Shown: positions 11,941-24,370 of the stretch, piece after piece
How positions within the stretch are numbered: position 1 is the first letter of the stretch
Layout of the letters: the number at the start of each line of letters is the position of its first letter
Source of the DNA: Macrocystis pyrifera
Lineage: Eukaryota > Sar > Phaeophyceae > Laminariales > Laminariaceae
NCBI GenBank assembly: GCA_031763025.1
Contig: JASSKH010000012.1
Span: 310,001 to 374,000, forward strand
Length of the DNA stretch: 64,000 nucleotides
Direction: 5' to 3'
The notes under the pieces: model-generated
What the model saw: only the letters and a program-made list of their open reading frames with translations
What the model was told of the DNA's origin: nothing
Database searches by the model: none
Position numbers and translations under genes: made by a program

Positions 11941-14565
11941 GGCGTCGTCGAGGTTTTGGCAACAAAACTAACCGATTGGGCGGCCCTCTAGTTGTACCGC
12001 CGCGTAGCGCACGTTTCTTAGATGGATGTGATCGGAAACTAAGCCAGAGGCGCAGGACACACGGCCAACGCTTGCTTTTCTATCACCCCCCGGTATGGTC
12101 AAACGTTCTTGCCGAGTGTAAACTGAAACAACACCCTTCATCGTTTTTGGGCGACAAAACCAAGTTTGTTGTGCGGCCCTCGAAAGTAGTAGTATCTCTC
12201 CGTAACGCCCCAGTCCATGTTTTATAGAGGGATATGGTCGGGAAAACACCAGAGGTGCACGCGACACGGCCAACGATTGATTTTCTGTTCACCGCCGGCA
12301 CGGTAACATGTTATCCCAGACTGTCAACGAAAACGAGACCTTCGTCGTGTTTTTAGCGACAGAACCAAGCTAAGCACGGCCCTGCAGTGGTGACTCATTA
12401 ACACCCCAGCCCGCTTTTACAGGAGGAAAAGGTCGAAAACAAATCCAGAAGTGCGCGCGAAACAGCCAACGCATGCATTTCACCGTCGGCACGGTATAGC
12501 ATTAATTCCGAATGTGAATCAAACAACACACTTCGTTGTGTTTTGGGTGACAAAACCAGGCTAAATATGCGGAGTTTCAGCGGTGTATACACGTAACTCC
12601 CCGGCCAACCGGCTTTATAGGGGAACGGTAGGGACAAATGCCAGAGGTGCACGCGACACGGCCAACTAGTGTTTTTTCCTTTCACCGCCGGCACGGTAAA
12701 GCCTTCTTGCCGAGAGTAACCAAAACAAAGCCCTTCGCCGTGTTTTGGGCGACGAGAACAAGCTAAACACGCGAGGTTCCAGTGGTAACTACCCGTATCT
12801 CCCCAGCCCACGTGTTGTGGGAAGATCTGGTCGGGATTAAAGTCAGAGGTTCACGCGAAAGAGTCAACGATTGCTTTTCCTTTCACCTTCTACACGGTAG
12901 TACATCGTTGCGGAGGGTCAACGAAAAGGAGGCCCTTCGTCAAGGTGTTGGCGGCAAAACCAAGCAAATTATGCGGTCTGCCAGCGGTCCCAGCAACGCC
13001 CCAGCCCACGTATTTTCGAGGATATAGCCGGGAAAAAAGCCAGTGATGCACGCGAAACGGCCAACGCTTTTTTTCCCCTTCACCGCCGGCACGTTGGTAC
13101 GAGATTGCCGACAGTTAAGAACAACGACACCCTTCGTCGAGTTTTGACGGACAAAACCAAGCTGATCATGGGGCCTTCTGTGGCAACTCACCTTAACACC
13201 CCAGCCCACGTTTTATGGAAGGATGCGGTCGGGAAACAAAGCCTTAAGTTCACGCGGCACGACGTACGACTGCTTTTATTTTAAAGTGGCACGGTAAGAC
13301 GTTAGTGTAGGGTGTAAACGCAAACGATGCCCTTTGTCGTGTTTTGGGCGACCAAATCAAGCTAGTCATGCGACCCTTCGGCGGTAACTCATTGTCCCCC
13401 CAGCCCACGTTTTGTAGGAGGGCATGCTCGGGAAAAAACGCAGAGGTGCACGCGCCCTGCCCCACGGTTGCTTTTCCTTTCAGCTTTCGCACGATAAAAC
13501 GTTAACCCCGAGTGTCAACGAAAACGGCATCCTTCGCCCAGTTTTGGGCGACAAAACCAAGCTGATTCTGCGCCCCTCCAGCGTTAGCTCCCCGTAACGC
13601 CCTAGCCCACGTTTTGTATGCGGATATGGCCGGAAATAATGTCAGAGGTTCACACAACACGCCGAACGACTGCTTTTATTGCATTTTCCGCACCGTTAAA
13701 TGCATATTTCGAGTGTCAACGAAAACGAGACCCTTTGTCGATGATTGGGCGATGAAACCAAGCGGATTCTGCGGATCTTCAGTTGTAACTCATCCTAACA
13801 CCCTAGCCCACGTTTTATGGGGGAGCGAGGTCGGGAAAAATGCCAGAGGTGTACGAGAAACGGCCTACGCTTGTTTTTCCTTTCACCCCTGGCACGGTAA
13901 AACGTCATTCCCGAGTGTCAACCAAAACAGGATCCTTCGTCGGGGTTTGAGCGACAAAGCCAAGCTAATTGTGCTCTCCTCCAATGCTATCTCCCGTGAC
14001 GCCCCAGCCCACATTTTTAATGCCGATACGGTCGAAAAGGAAGTCAGAGGTTCATATGACACGACCAAGGCTTGTATTTGTTTTCACCACCGGCACGGTA
14101 AAACGTTATTCTCTAGTGTCAACGAAAACAAGACTCTTCGTCGTGGTTTGGGCGACGAAACTAAGCTAGTCATGCAGCCCTTCAGTGGAAACACCCCTTA
14201 GCATCCCAGACCGCGTTTGACAGGAGGACATGGTCGGGAAAAAAGCCAGTGGTGCACGCGAAACAACCAACGCTTGATTTTTCTTTCCCCTCCGACACCG
14301 CAGTACATGATTTGGGAGTCAATGTCGACGAGACACGTCGGCGAGTTTTGGCAAGCTTATTTGCGACTACCAGTGGCAGCTACCAGTAACGCCTCAGACC
14401 ACTCTTTATATGCGGATATGGTCGGGAAGAAAGTTAGAGATTCACACGAAACGCCCCACGGTTACGCTGTACTTCACTTTCTGCACCCTTAAACGTTATT
14501 CCCGAGTGGCGACGAAAACGAGACTCTTCATCATGCTTAAGGCGACAAACTCAAGCTAACTCCTT
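11941..14565. repeat. Old, strongly diverged part of the ~200 bp satellite
   Basis: About 13 monomers of 195-205 bp keep the order of landmarks seen in the young array: GTTTTGGGCGACAAAACCAA, then CCCAGCCCACGTTTT (CCCGGACAAACACAACCCACG in young copies is its counterpart), GGTCGGGAAAA, CAGAGGTGCACGCGAAACGG, CTTTTCCTTTCACC and GCACGGTAAAACG. Copies differ from each other at a large fraction of positions, so this block has escaped homogenisation for a long time. It forms a separate subfamily: CCCAGCCCACG replaces the young array's version in almost every copy. Confidence 0.85.
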
Positions 14566-14790
14566 TTTTTCATTTCCTTTTCAGAGTACAGGTGCCACGG
14601 GCCCGACTCAGACCTGCAGAGGGTCGACAGACTTCGTTTGTTTCGCCACGGCGGGAGTGCTATATTAGTGTATATTCTTGCACCCCCCCTCGTTGTCAGC
14701 TTTTGAGCTTGTCGACCATCCTGGCGGAACCGCCCGCGCGGCAAGAAACGACTTTGCCGTAAAAAACCGAGACCACCTGGACCCAGCATA
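14566..14790. other. Non-satellite insertion within the old satellite
   Basis: About 220 bp that do not follow the monomer pattern. It begins with a pyrimidine-rich tract ending in CAG (near 14,575-14,583) and ends near CACCTGGACCCAGC, where satellite sequence resumes. No terminal repeats or ORF could be assigned. Confidence 0.5.
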
Positions 14791-15560
14791 CGTTTTATAG
14801 ACGAACATGGTCAGAGAAACGCCAAACGTACACGCGAAACGGTCAGCGCTTGGTTTTTCTTTCCCCACCGGCACGATGGAACGTTCATGCCGAGCGTTAA
14901 CCCAAACGAGATCCTTCTTCGTGTTTTTGGAGACAAAACCAAGCCAACTATGCGACTCTCCAGTGGTACCTCCCCGAAACACCCCAGCCCGCGGTTTCAA
15001 AGCGGCACACATGGTCAGGCAAACACCAGAAGTGTACGCGAAGCGGCCAGCGCTTGCTATTTCTTTCGCTACTAGGTTGGTGGAACGTCCATGCCGAGCG
15101 TGGATCAAAATGAGACTCTCAGTCATGTTTCGGGCGACAAAACCAAGCCAATTATGTGGCTCTCTGGTGGTACCTCGCCGAAACACTCCAGCCCACGTTT
15201 TCCAGGCGGACATGGTAAAAAGAACGTCAGAGGTGCACGCGAAGCGGTCAGCGCTTCCTTTTTCTTTCGCCACTGGCCCGGTGGAACGTTCTTGCCGAGC
15301 TTGAAGCAAAACGACACCCCTCGTTGTGTTTTGGGCGACAAAACCAATTGCTCTCCTCACCCTCCAGTTGGTACCCCAGACCGCGTTTTCTTGGAGGGTA
15401 TGATTCGAAAAAACGCTAAAAGTGTACCCGACAGGGTCAAGGCCTTATTTTTCTTTCGCCTCCCGCTCGGTAAAGCACTATTCCCGAGCATCAACGAAAC
15501 GAGAATCTTCGCCGAGGTTTTTGGCAGCAAAACCAGCCTAGTTTAGCAGTTGTACATACG
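14791..15560. repeat. Satellite monomers, closer to the young type
   Basis: Four monomers of ~200 bp (landmarks near 14,805, 15,010, 15,210 and 15,400). They carry GAAGCGGTCAGCGCTT and TGGAACGTTCTTGCCGAGC, which match the 1-10 kb array better than the neighbouring old block. Two age classes of one satellite therefore lie side by side, which points to rearrangement. Confidence 0.8.
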
Positions 15561-16279
15561 TTAGCGGGCGTACATCGCTGTATCTCGACCCCGAGTTCAA
15601 CGTGGGTATGGTCGGACAAAAGACCAGCGGTGCATGGGACTCAACCGACGCTTGCTTGCCCTGTCAGCGCCCGCACGGTAAAAGCAAACAAAAATACCGA
15701 GTGTCAACGAAACCGAAACCCTGAGTCGATTGTTTTTTATACCAAACGAATCGACCGTTTGTCCGTCCAGTTGTACACTCCTGCCCATGTTGTACGCAGA
15801 CGTTCCTGACGAACAGCTGCTTCAAATGTTGCGTATCATGCTAGGCTTGCACTAGTTCTGAGGTAGTGTCATCCTGCACTCTTACATATCCTGAATGAAT
15901 TTCTGCGCTGCCGTCTGAAGCGCGAGGTCGCTACGATCTGCCTTTATCCTGCCAACTTTAGTGTCTCGCCGTGAACCAGGGCCAGCGACAAGTCTTAATG
16001 TGTCGACGACCTCGTGGTGTCGACGAAGACGTCGTATACAACGTCTGTCCTAGTCCCTTTTTGGCTGCCGCCTGGCGGCAGAGCTTGTATTTTCAGTTAT
16101 GACAGCTGCCAAAGTTTACAGCAGCGTGACCGGCTCGGCTTCTCAAAAAATCGAAATCCCGATCAACCGCGAGACGGGCTGGAGACCCGACACACCTTGT
16201 GAAGCCGAAATAGACCTGGGGGTGGTGGTGTGTGGGCGGCAAAAGCAGGCGACTGGGATGACAGAGCGACTTGATTAGC
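15561..16279. other. Satellite fade-out and unassigned DNA
   Basis: Up to ~15,800 weak remnants of the monomer can be followed (GTGTCAACGAAAC, GTATGGTCGGACAAAAG). From there to 16,279 I see no repeat or gene. Confidence 0.5.
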
Positions 16280-16850
16280 AAAATAAATATAGCTTGCGAT
16301 ATCGAAAGTTAATGCGAATAGTGGGTGAGGAGGGGCCTTCGTGGATATCATTTTTTTCTAACGCTAACTCTAACCCAAACCCCAATCTGTTTTTGAAGCT
16401 TTGTCCCAAGTGTCTTGTTTTTGTTTCTACGTGACAACACCGTGTTTATTTTTCCTGGCCACAAGACCATGGTGATCTGCTCCTCCGCAGTAAACGTATA
16501 CCTTCCGATTTCAAAAGTAGATGCCAGCAATGGGTGAGGAGGAGCCTTTGTGGATATCATTTTTTTCTAACGCTAACTCTAACCCAAATCCCAACCCGCT
16601 TCTAAAGCTAAGTGTGTTTTTTTTTTTTCTACGTCACAACACCTTGTTTGTTGTTCCTGGTCACGAGACCATGGTTATCTGCTCCTCCGCCGACCTTAGC
16701 TAGCAATAAACGTAAACCTCCCGATTTCAAAAAGTAGATGCGAGCAATGGGTGAGGAGGAGCCTTTGTGGATATCATTGTTTTCTAACGCAAACTCTAAC
16801 CCGAACCCCAATCCGCTTCTAAAGCTTTGTCCTAAGTGGCTTGTTTCACT
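16280..16850. repeat. ~210 bp tandem repeat carrying telomere-like words (2.7 copies)
   Basis: The anchor TGGGTGAGGAGG occurs at 16,322, 16,531 and 16,748, giving periods of 209 and 217 bp. Each copy contains GTGGATATCATT followed by CTAACGC(T/A)AACTCTAACCC, a degenerate CCCTAA tract. Copies also share the reverse complement of the GGTCTTGTGG-like segment and a T-rich run. Repeats mixing unique and telomere-like sequence are common in subtelomeres. Confidence 0.85.
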
Positions 16851-18149
16851 CCGCGGGTATGTCTTCACGGGTTGATCGGCCATCGACTCTGCAGCGATGG
16901 ATGGAGATTGGTCTTCCCCTCCACGTCGCCCACCGCCACCATAAAAAGGTCCGCGAGGATGAGGTTGCTGACAGCCAGAGGCTGGTTCCTCCTCAGCACC
17001 TGCTACCAACCCCTGGTGCTGGAGCCCGCCGCTTGGGCAACGGCATCCGCGCCTTGGTCAGCGAGGGCTGTTGTAGTATCGTGTGGGGGACAGCGTTCTT
17101 TGTTTCTTCGATACAATACCAGCCTTCTAACAAGGATCCCGAGTTTCTAAGAAATACGTAATCAAGATCGTGTCGACTGATATACACGTCCCGCCGCGGT
17201 CTAGTCTTCGAACAACAGACGACAGGGCTGGTGACATCTTTGTCCGACGAACGCCCCAAAAAACGCTTTGGAAAACAATGCGTGTACAGAAACATACAGT
17301 AGAAGCACGCAGCAGTAGCTGCAAGACCTAGAAAGCAGGCCGCGACCGCAAGACAGGAAAAAACTCTGATGCCTTGCGTTGGTTTGTATCACTCGTCGGG
17401 AAAAAAGTCTGAATGAACTTACAGCGGATCGAAATCGGGACACAGCTGCGAACAATCTCGACTACTCACGCGCCCTAGTCCATGGCAGCGAAGGGCTGGT
17501 CGGGAGGACGGTAGGGGGGGTTGTTTTATCCCAAAGCAATACATTTAACGTAGCTGGTGGAGTTAGACTATGACAAGTTCGGCCCAAGCCACCTAACCCG
17601 ACACAAAACAGTTCCCAAGACTTGAGACTACACGCGACCAAATTAAGCATTGAAGTAGTCCATAGGACCCTGGGGACGGAAACCATTTCGGATAAAGCAT
17701 CAGAACGGACACTGATTGTTTCGAAGGTGTGCTGAAAGATAGCAGTAGATTGTTGTTGCCATTTTTATTCTGACTTCCGGGGCTCCAGAACCTCTACCTA
17801 ATATCGTTTGAACGCCTTTTCCGTTTAATATGTTATTCGTTGTTTATGGAGGCCATCGGATTGCACTTTCAGTTTTATCCTAAAGTTAGTGTTTGGGTGT
17901 GGTAGTCCTCAACCGAGGATCCTAAGAAAAAATAGGTACACCTCTACCGTAGCATGTGTCTTGACGACAGTAGCTGGTGCCCAAATATGTTGCCGCGCTA
18001 GTTCCATGCGACAACTATACTTTTCAAACGTATTAACTGCTGATCACTAACCCAATCCTAAGTGCCAGGTAGGCTTCCGGTGGGTGAGGTGGAAGGCTGA
18101 TCATATTTGTAGACCTTGGCAGGGTGTTCGACAGACGTTTTGCAATATT
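16851..18149. other. Unassigned DNA with short overlapping ORFs
   Basis: ORFs of about 60-126 codons overlap on both strands between 16,630 and 17,690, for example forward 16,841-17,161 and reverse 16,993-17,295. None resembles a known family and none stands out by composition. They could include decayed exons. From 17,700 to 18,149 I see nothing. Confidence 0.4.
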
Positions 18150-19320
18150 CGCCGGCGGCTCCTGCGGATAAAAATTTGTGCGCCACAACAGTGAGTGTTT
18201 TTGTGGGTGGGAGCTTTGTGGGTGGGAGCAGGGTGCCAATATACGAAGTAGCATATGCGGGAATCGAACCGATTGGCGAAAGAGTCGACGGTTCCTGCGC
18301 CCGAACTGTGCCTCTGGATGGGATCAGGGTAGGTGGTGGGCCTCTTGCGGCTCGTGCGAAGAAATATTTATATTTCTGAAATATTTATATTTCTGCACCT
18401 TGTGGGTGGGAACAGGGTGCCAAATGGGAAGATGTTTTCGGCAGATTCGAGGTACCAAGCGGGAGCAGGGTGCCAAACGCAAAAACAACAATACACGGGA
18501 GTGATCCCATTAGGCACCCTGCTCCCACCGCCAAGGCTCACAAATAAAATTGTTGCAGGAGATTACCATTGCGGGGGACCATCGTAAATAGGACCAAATA
18601 CTGCTAGTAAAAAAAGGGAAACATATAGTTTTTTGTGTGTAGGGTCCTAATTACTATGGTCTCCCGTGATACAAACACCCCAATCCCACTCAGAGCTGCA
18701 GAAATCGTCCCCAGACACGAAACTAGCAAATAAAAATATAGGAACTCGCATATGCGGGAGCCGATTGGCGAAAACAAAGACGGGTTTTGAGCCCGAGCTG
18801 TGCCTTCGGGTGGGATCAGGCTGGCTGGTGGGCCTCCGGCGGCTCTTCGGAGGGATGATTCTATTTTTGCACCTTGTGGGCGGGAGCAAGGTGCCAAACG
18901 GGAAGGGCCCACGGCGAGGTCGAGGTACCAAGCGGAAGCAGGGTGGCAAACGCAAACTAAAATTATAGGCAGGCCCGACTCCGATCTGATCCAACCCGGG
19001 TGTGATCACGTTGGCACCCTGCTCCCACCTGTGGCGTCTGGGACATGCATCACGGTTTGAGCACGATCATGCACACCTACACACATAGCTCATAAATGAT
19101 GTTGTGGCCGGAGATCAGTACAAAGCACCCTGATCCTTTTCAGAGGAATAACAATCGTCCGCAGACACGGCAGAAGCAACAAGAAAACATGTACGAACTC
19201 GCATACGCGGGATCGGGAATCGAACCTATTGGTGAAACAATAGACGGATTATCGCCCGAGCTGTGCCTCTGGATGAGATCAGGGTGTCCGGTGGGCCCCC
19301 AGCGGCTTCTTCCACCGGGA
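18150..19320. repeat. ~470-490 bp repeat family rich in GGGANCAGGGTG
   Basis: Related blocks start GGGATCAGG at 18,320 and 18,812 and GAGATCAGGG at 19,275. Each is followed by GGTGGGCC, a CGGCGGCTC-type word, a T/A-rich stretch, then TGCACCTTGTGGG and GGGA(G/A)CAGGGTGCCAAA. Upstream of each lies GCATATGCGGGA, with GGGAATCGAACC in two of them. A 95 bp MITE is inserted between the first two blocks. The short word GGGAGCAGGGT recurs within units, giving nested repetition. Confidence 0.75.
18572..18666. mobile_element. MITE, copy 1 (95 bp)
   Basis: Left end CGGGGGACCATCGTAAATAG and right end, read on the opposite strand, CGGGAGACCATAGTAATTAG continue to GGACC, giving 24 bp inverted ends with three mismatches. 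Too short to code. The same ends recur at 33.2, 40.6, 40.7/41.1 and 45.6 kb. The outer bases and size fit a Tc1/mariner-type MITE; the superfamily is inference. Confidence 0.75.
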
Positions 19321-21170
19321 TGATTTCATTTCTACACCTTCTGGGTGGGAACAGGGTGATAAATGGGAGGGGTTTTCGTCGGATTCAAAGTACTCAATTG
19401 GAACAGGGTGATTTGTAGTATTCTCCGGCTGCTCCTGCCGAGGGCTAAGTATATCTCTAAACCATTAAGTGGGAGCAGGGTGTCAAACGGGAAAAGTTTC
19501 GAAATATTCGAAATACCAAATGGGATCAGGGTAGTTGGTGGGCCTCCGGCGGCTCCTGCGGAGGGCTAATATCATTTCTGCACCTTGTGGATGGGAGCAG
19601 GGTACCAAATGGGATCATATCCGGGTGGGATCAGGGTGCGGCTGGGATCAGGAGGGAAATGCTTAAAGGTCCGCACCACCTGTTTACCTTGCATGAACAT
19701 TGTCTAGTAGTATGTACTGATGGGTGTTGGTCTGATTGTGAGCACGAAGTGGGCACAGGGTGTTTTGTAGTAACTACGGCGGTCCTGAGAAGATTCACGC
19801 CCTCGCAGACGGCCGCTGTTGCGAAACATAGGCCGGTGGGGTGCCTGTGGATGGGATCAGGGTAGTTGGTGGCGCCTCCGGCGGCTCCTTATCGTTTCTG
19901 CACCTTGTAGATGGGAACAGGGTACCAAATGGGATCACATCCGGGTGGGATCAGGACGCGGCTGGGATAAAGAGGGAAAGGCTCGAAGGTCCGCACTGCC
20001 TGTGTACTTTGAGTGAATATTTCTCCCCCATAAATTGTCGAGTGATATGAGGTGTGTTGGTCTGATTGCGAGCACGAATTGGGCACGGGGTGTTTTGTAG
20101 TAGTGTTTTGTAGTATCTACGGCGGTCCTGCGAGGATTTGTGTCCTTGCAGACGACCGCTGCTGCCACACATCGTCCGGTAGGGCGCCTGTGGATGGAAT
20201 CAGTATAGTTGGTGGGCCTCCGGCGGCTCCTGCGGAGGGCTGATATCAGTTCTGCACCTTGTGAATGGGAGCACATAACCCTAAATGAGATCATCTCCGG
20301 GTGGGATCAGGATGGAAAGGATAAAAGAAAGGTCCGCACCGCGTGTTTACCAGGGTGAACATTTATCCCCGAGACGTTGGCTAGTACAACGTACAGATGG
20401 GAGTTGGTCAGATTGCCAGTACCAAGTGGGAACAAAGTGTATTGTAGTAATCTACGGGGATCCTGCGAGGATTAACGTCCTTGCAGACCAGCGCTGCTGC
20501 CACACATACGTGATCCGGTGGCGTGCCTGTGGATGGGATCAGGGTAGTTGATGGGCCGCCCGCGACTCATGCAGGGGGCAAAGAATAAATTTCTGTACTA
20601 CTGTACCTTGTGAAAAGGGAAGGGTACCAAATGGGATCATACCCGGGTGGGATCAGCGTACGGCTGGGATCAGAAGGGAACGGCTCGACGTATTTACCTT
20701 GGACGATCATTTCGCCCGCTATTTCAGCTAGTAGTGCGTACCGATGTGTCTTTGTCAGATTGGAAGTACGAAGTGAGAATACGGTGTTTTTGCACTGGTT
20801 TACGGCGGCCCTGCGAAGATTTGTGTCCTTGCAGACGACCGCTGCTGCCACACATCATCAGGGGGTGATTGAGTATATGATCAGGATAGTTGGTGGGTCT
20901 CCGGCGGCATCATTTCTGTACCTTGTGGATGGGAGCAGGGTACCAAATGGGATCATATCCGAGTGGGACCAGGGCACGACTGGGATCGGGATGGAAAAGA
21001 TCAGAGGTCCACACCACTTGTTCACCTGAAATCGTATTTTCTTCCCAAAAAACATCTTGTAATATTATACAGATGTGTGTTTTGTCAGATTAAGCACCAA
21101 GTTGGAACAAGGTGTTTCGTAGAAATCTACGGCGGTGACGCGAGTATTTATTTCTTGGCAGGGGCTCCTT
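19320..21170. repeat. ~340 bp tandem repeat, about five copies
   Basis: GGGATCAGGGTAGTTGGTGG, or close variants, occurs at 19,522, 19,853, 20,195, 20,535 and 20,876 (periods 331-342 bp). Each unit then contains CCTCCGGCGGCTCC, TGCACCTTGTGGATGGGAGC, CAAATGGGATCATATCCGGG, AAGGTCCGCACC, a TGTTGGTCTGATTG segment, GGTGTTTTGTAG, CTACGGCGGTCCTG and CTTGCAGACGACCGCTGCTG. It shares its core with the 18.15-19.32 kb family, so the arrays probably have a common origin with different unit lengths. Confidence 0.85.
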
Positions 21171-21480
21171 CACTGAGTCTGAGTGCCCAAATCAAACGGC
21201 AACTCTATCGCACGTCTCCCGATCATTCGTACACCTCGATTTCTGCAAGGGTTGATATCGTCTGCACCGCACGGAGTGGTGCAGCCGCATTTCGTTAGAA
21301 TCCCATTCAACGAAAACTTGTTGGTTCAGCAATAAACCATACCTCTCGGGCGTGACGAACTCCACATCAACGCGGTTCTGACCCGGGTACGATGAACACA
21401 GGTATGCCCTGCGTGACTGAGCGCGACTCAAGTATGGCATAAACAAAAAAGGTGATTCTAATGTTTGTAGTCGACGATAT
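21171..21480. other. Unassigned spacer between two satellite types
   Basis: No repeat, gene or terminal structure recognised. It separates the GC-richer 340 bp array from the A/T-rich satellite. Confidence 0.5.
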
Positions 21481-24040
21481 TACCATTTTCGAAATAAATG
21501 ACTTGATTTCAGTATGGTCTATCTGAAATTACTTGGTACTAGTGTGGTGGGCACTAAATTAGTAGGTTTTAGTATGGTCGGCGACAAAAACATTATCTTG
21601 GTGTGTTGGACGGAATGAACTCGATGTGACGATGGTAAAAACAAATCGGCTGGTTTTTAGTATGGTGTATCTGAAATTACTTGTTTTTAGTGTGGTAAAC
21701 AGTAAATTACTTGGTTTTAGTATGGTCGGAGAAAAAAAGTTGATTTTAGTGTGTTGGCCGGAATGAATCCGATTTTTCGATGGTCGACAAAATTGACTGG
21801 ATTTTAGTATAGTATCTGAAAGTACGCGTTTTTAGTGTGGTGGGCACGAAATTACTCGGTTTTAGCATGGTAAATATGAAATCACTTGGTTTTAGTAAGG
21901 TGGGCACGACATGACTTGGTTTTGGTATGGTGAAAAACAACTTGATATATGACTCGATTTTAGTATGATCAATCCGAAATTACTTGGTTTTAGTATCGTG
22001 GGAAACAAAATAACTTGGTTTTAGTATGGTGAAAAAAACTTGATATTTTTGTATTGTCGACGAAAATAACTCGATTTTATCATGGTCGAAAAAATGACTT
22101 GATTTTAGTATGACCGATCTGATATTACTTGGTTTTAGTATGGGGGCACGAACTCACTTGGTTTTAGTATGGTGAAAAAAACTTGATATTTTAGTATTGT
22201 CAACAAAAATAACTCGATTTTATCATGGTTGAAAAAATGACTTGATTTTAGTATGACCTATGCGAAATTACTTGGTTTTAGTATGGTGGCGCACGAAATG
22301 ACTTTGTTTTAGTATGGCGAAAAAAACTTGATATTTCAGAATTGTCAACTAAAATAACTCGATTTTGTCATGGTCACAAAAATGACTTGATTTTAGTATC
22401 GCCGATCTGAAATTACTTGGTTTTAGTATGGTGGGCACGAAATGACTTGGTTTTAGTATGGTGAAAAAGAAATTGATGTTTTAATATTGTCGACAAAAAT
22501 AACTCGATTTTATCCTGGTCGTAAAAATGACTTGATTTCAGTATGAATACTCTGAAATTACTTGGTTTTAGTATGGTGGGCACGAAATGACTTGGTTTTA
22601 GTATGTTGAAAAAAAAATGATATTTTTGTATTGTCGACGAAAACTACTCGATTTTATCATGGTCAAAAAAATGACTTGATTTTAGTATGACCAATCCCAA
22701 ATTACTTGGTTTTAGTATGGTGGGCACGAAATGACTTGGTTTTAGTATAGTAAACCAAACTTGATATTTTTGTATTGTCGACAAAAATAACTCGATTTTA
22801 TCGTGGTCGAAAAAGTGACTTGATTTTAGTATGGCCGATCCGATATTACTTGGTTTTAGTATGGTGGGCACGAAATCACTTGGTTTTAGTATTGTGAAAA
22901 ATAACTTGATATTTTTGTATTGTCGACAAAAATAACTCGATTTTATCGTGGTCGAAAAAGTGACTTGATTTTAGTATGGCCAATCCGATATTACTTGGTT
23001 TTAGTATGGTGGGCACGAAATCACTTGGTTTTAGTATTGTGAAAAAGAACTTGATATTTTTGTATTGTCGACAAAAATAACAAGATTTCATCGTCGAAAA
23101 AATGACTTGATTTTAGTATGACCAATCCGAAATTACTTGGTTTTAGTATGGTGGGCACGAAATGACTTGGTTTTAGTATGGTGGAAAAAAACTTGATATT
23201 TTTTGTACTGTCGACAAAAATAACAAGATTTCATCGTGGTCGAAAAAATGACTTGATTTTAGTATGACCAATCCGAAATTACTTGGTTTTAGTATGGTGG
23301 GCACGAAATCACTTGGTTTTAGTATGGTGGAAAAAACTTGATATTTTTGTATTGTCGACAAAAATAACAAGATTTCATCGTCGTCGAAAAAATGACTTGA
23401 TTTTAGTATGACCAATCCGAAATTACTTGGTTTTAGTATGGTGGGCACGAAATGACTTGGTTTTAGTATGGTGAAAAAAAACTTGATATTTTTTGTACTG
23501 TCGACGAAAATAACAAGATTTCATCGTGGTCGAAAAAATGACTTGATTTTAGTATGACCAATCCGAAATTACTTGGTTTTAGTATTGAGGGCTCGAAATG
23601 ACTTGGTTCTAGTATGGTGAATTTTTTTCTTCATATTTTTGTATTGACGTCAAAAAACCCTCGATTTTATCGTTGTCGAAAAAATGACTTGATTTTGGTA
23701 TGACCAATTGGAAATTACTTGGTTTTTAGTATGGTGGGCACGAAATGACTTGGTTTTAGTACGGTTAAAAAAAACTTGATATTTTTGTATTGTCGACAAA
23801 ATCAACTCGATTTGGTCATGGTCGAAAAAATGACTTGGTTTTAGTATGACCAATCTTAAATAACTTGGTTTTAGTATGGTGGGCACGAAATTATTGTGTT
23901 TTGGTATGGTGAAAAAACAACTTCATATTTGTATAATCGATAAAAAAACTCGATTTTGTCATGATCGAAAAAAATGACTTGATTTTAGTAAGGTCGTTCT
24001 GAAATTACTTGGTTTGAGAATGGTGGGCACGAAATGAATT
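21481..24040. repeat. A/T-rich satellite, ~145 bp unit built from ~29-30 bp words
   Basis: The word GTGGGCACGAAATGACTTGG recurs near 22,432, 22,578, 22,720, 22,865, 23,011, 23,151, 23,298 and 23,441 (mostly 140-147 bp apart). Each unit contains about five variants of a shorter word ending ACTTG(A/G)TTTTAGTATGG, plus TTGTATTGTCGAC and CTCGATTTTATC segments. It is thus a higher-order repeat grown from the same 30 bp word that forms the simple array at 24.4-25.4 kb. Order is looser at the left edge. Confidence 0.9.
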
Positions 24041-24370
24041 GTTTTAGTGTTGCGGTGTCGAAGTGTGGTCATCAGGTGTTAGTGGTACACATCCTCGGGT
24101 GTCATAAGTGGAATGGACTATGGTATAACGGATGTGGTCTACACGGCGGGCTATCCGGGATATCCGGCCCCAAGTCTACTGAAAAGCTTTTGTTTGGATG
24201 TAAAACGGAACTGCTTCTGGTGTGAGACATCGCACACGGCTGTCATTTTCTTTTCTTTTCGTTAACAATTCACGTATCTTTCTTCGAGTCGTCTGGGGTG
24301 CTTGACTCGCTCGAGCGGTACAGCTAATGCCGGCCTCGAGTTTGAGTTAGGTCGTACGGGTCTTACCATA
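24041..24370. other. Non-repetitive island inside the A/T-rich satellite
   Basis: About 330 bp without the TTTTAGTATGG word. It holds short ORFs (longest 63 codons, forward) that I do not recognise. It could be an insertion; I see no terminal repeats. Confidence 0.5.
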
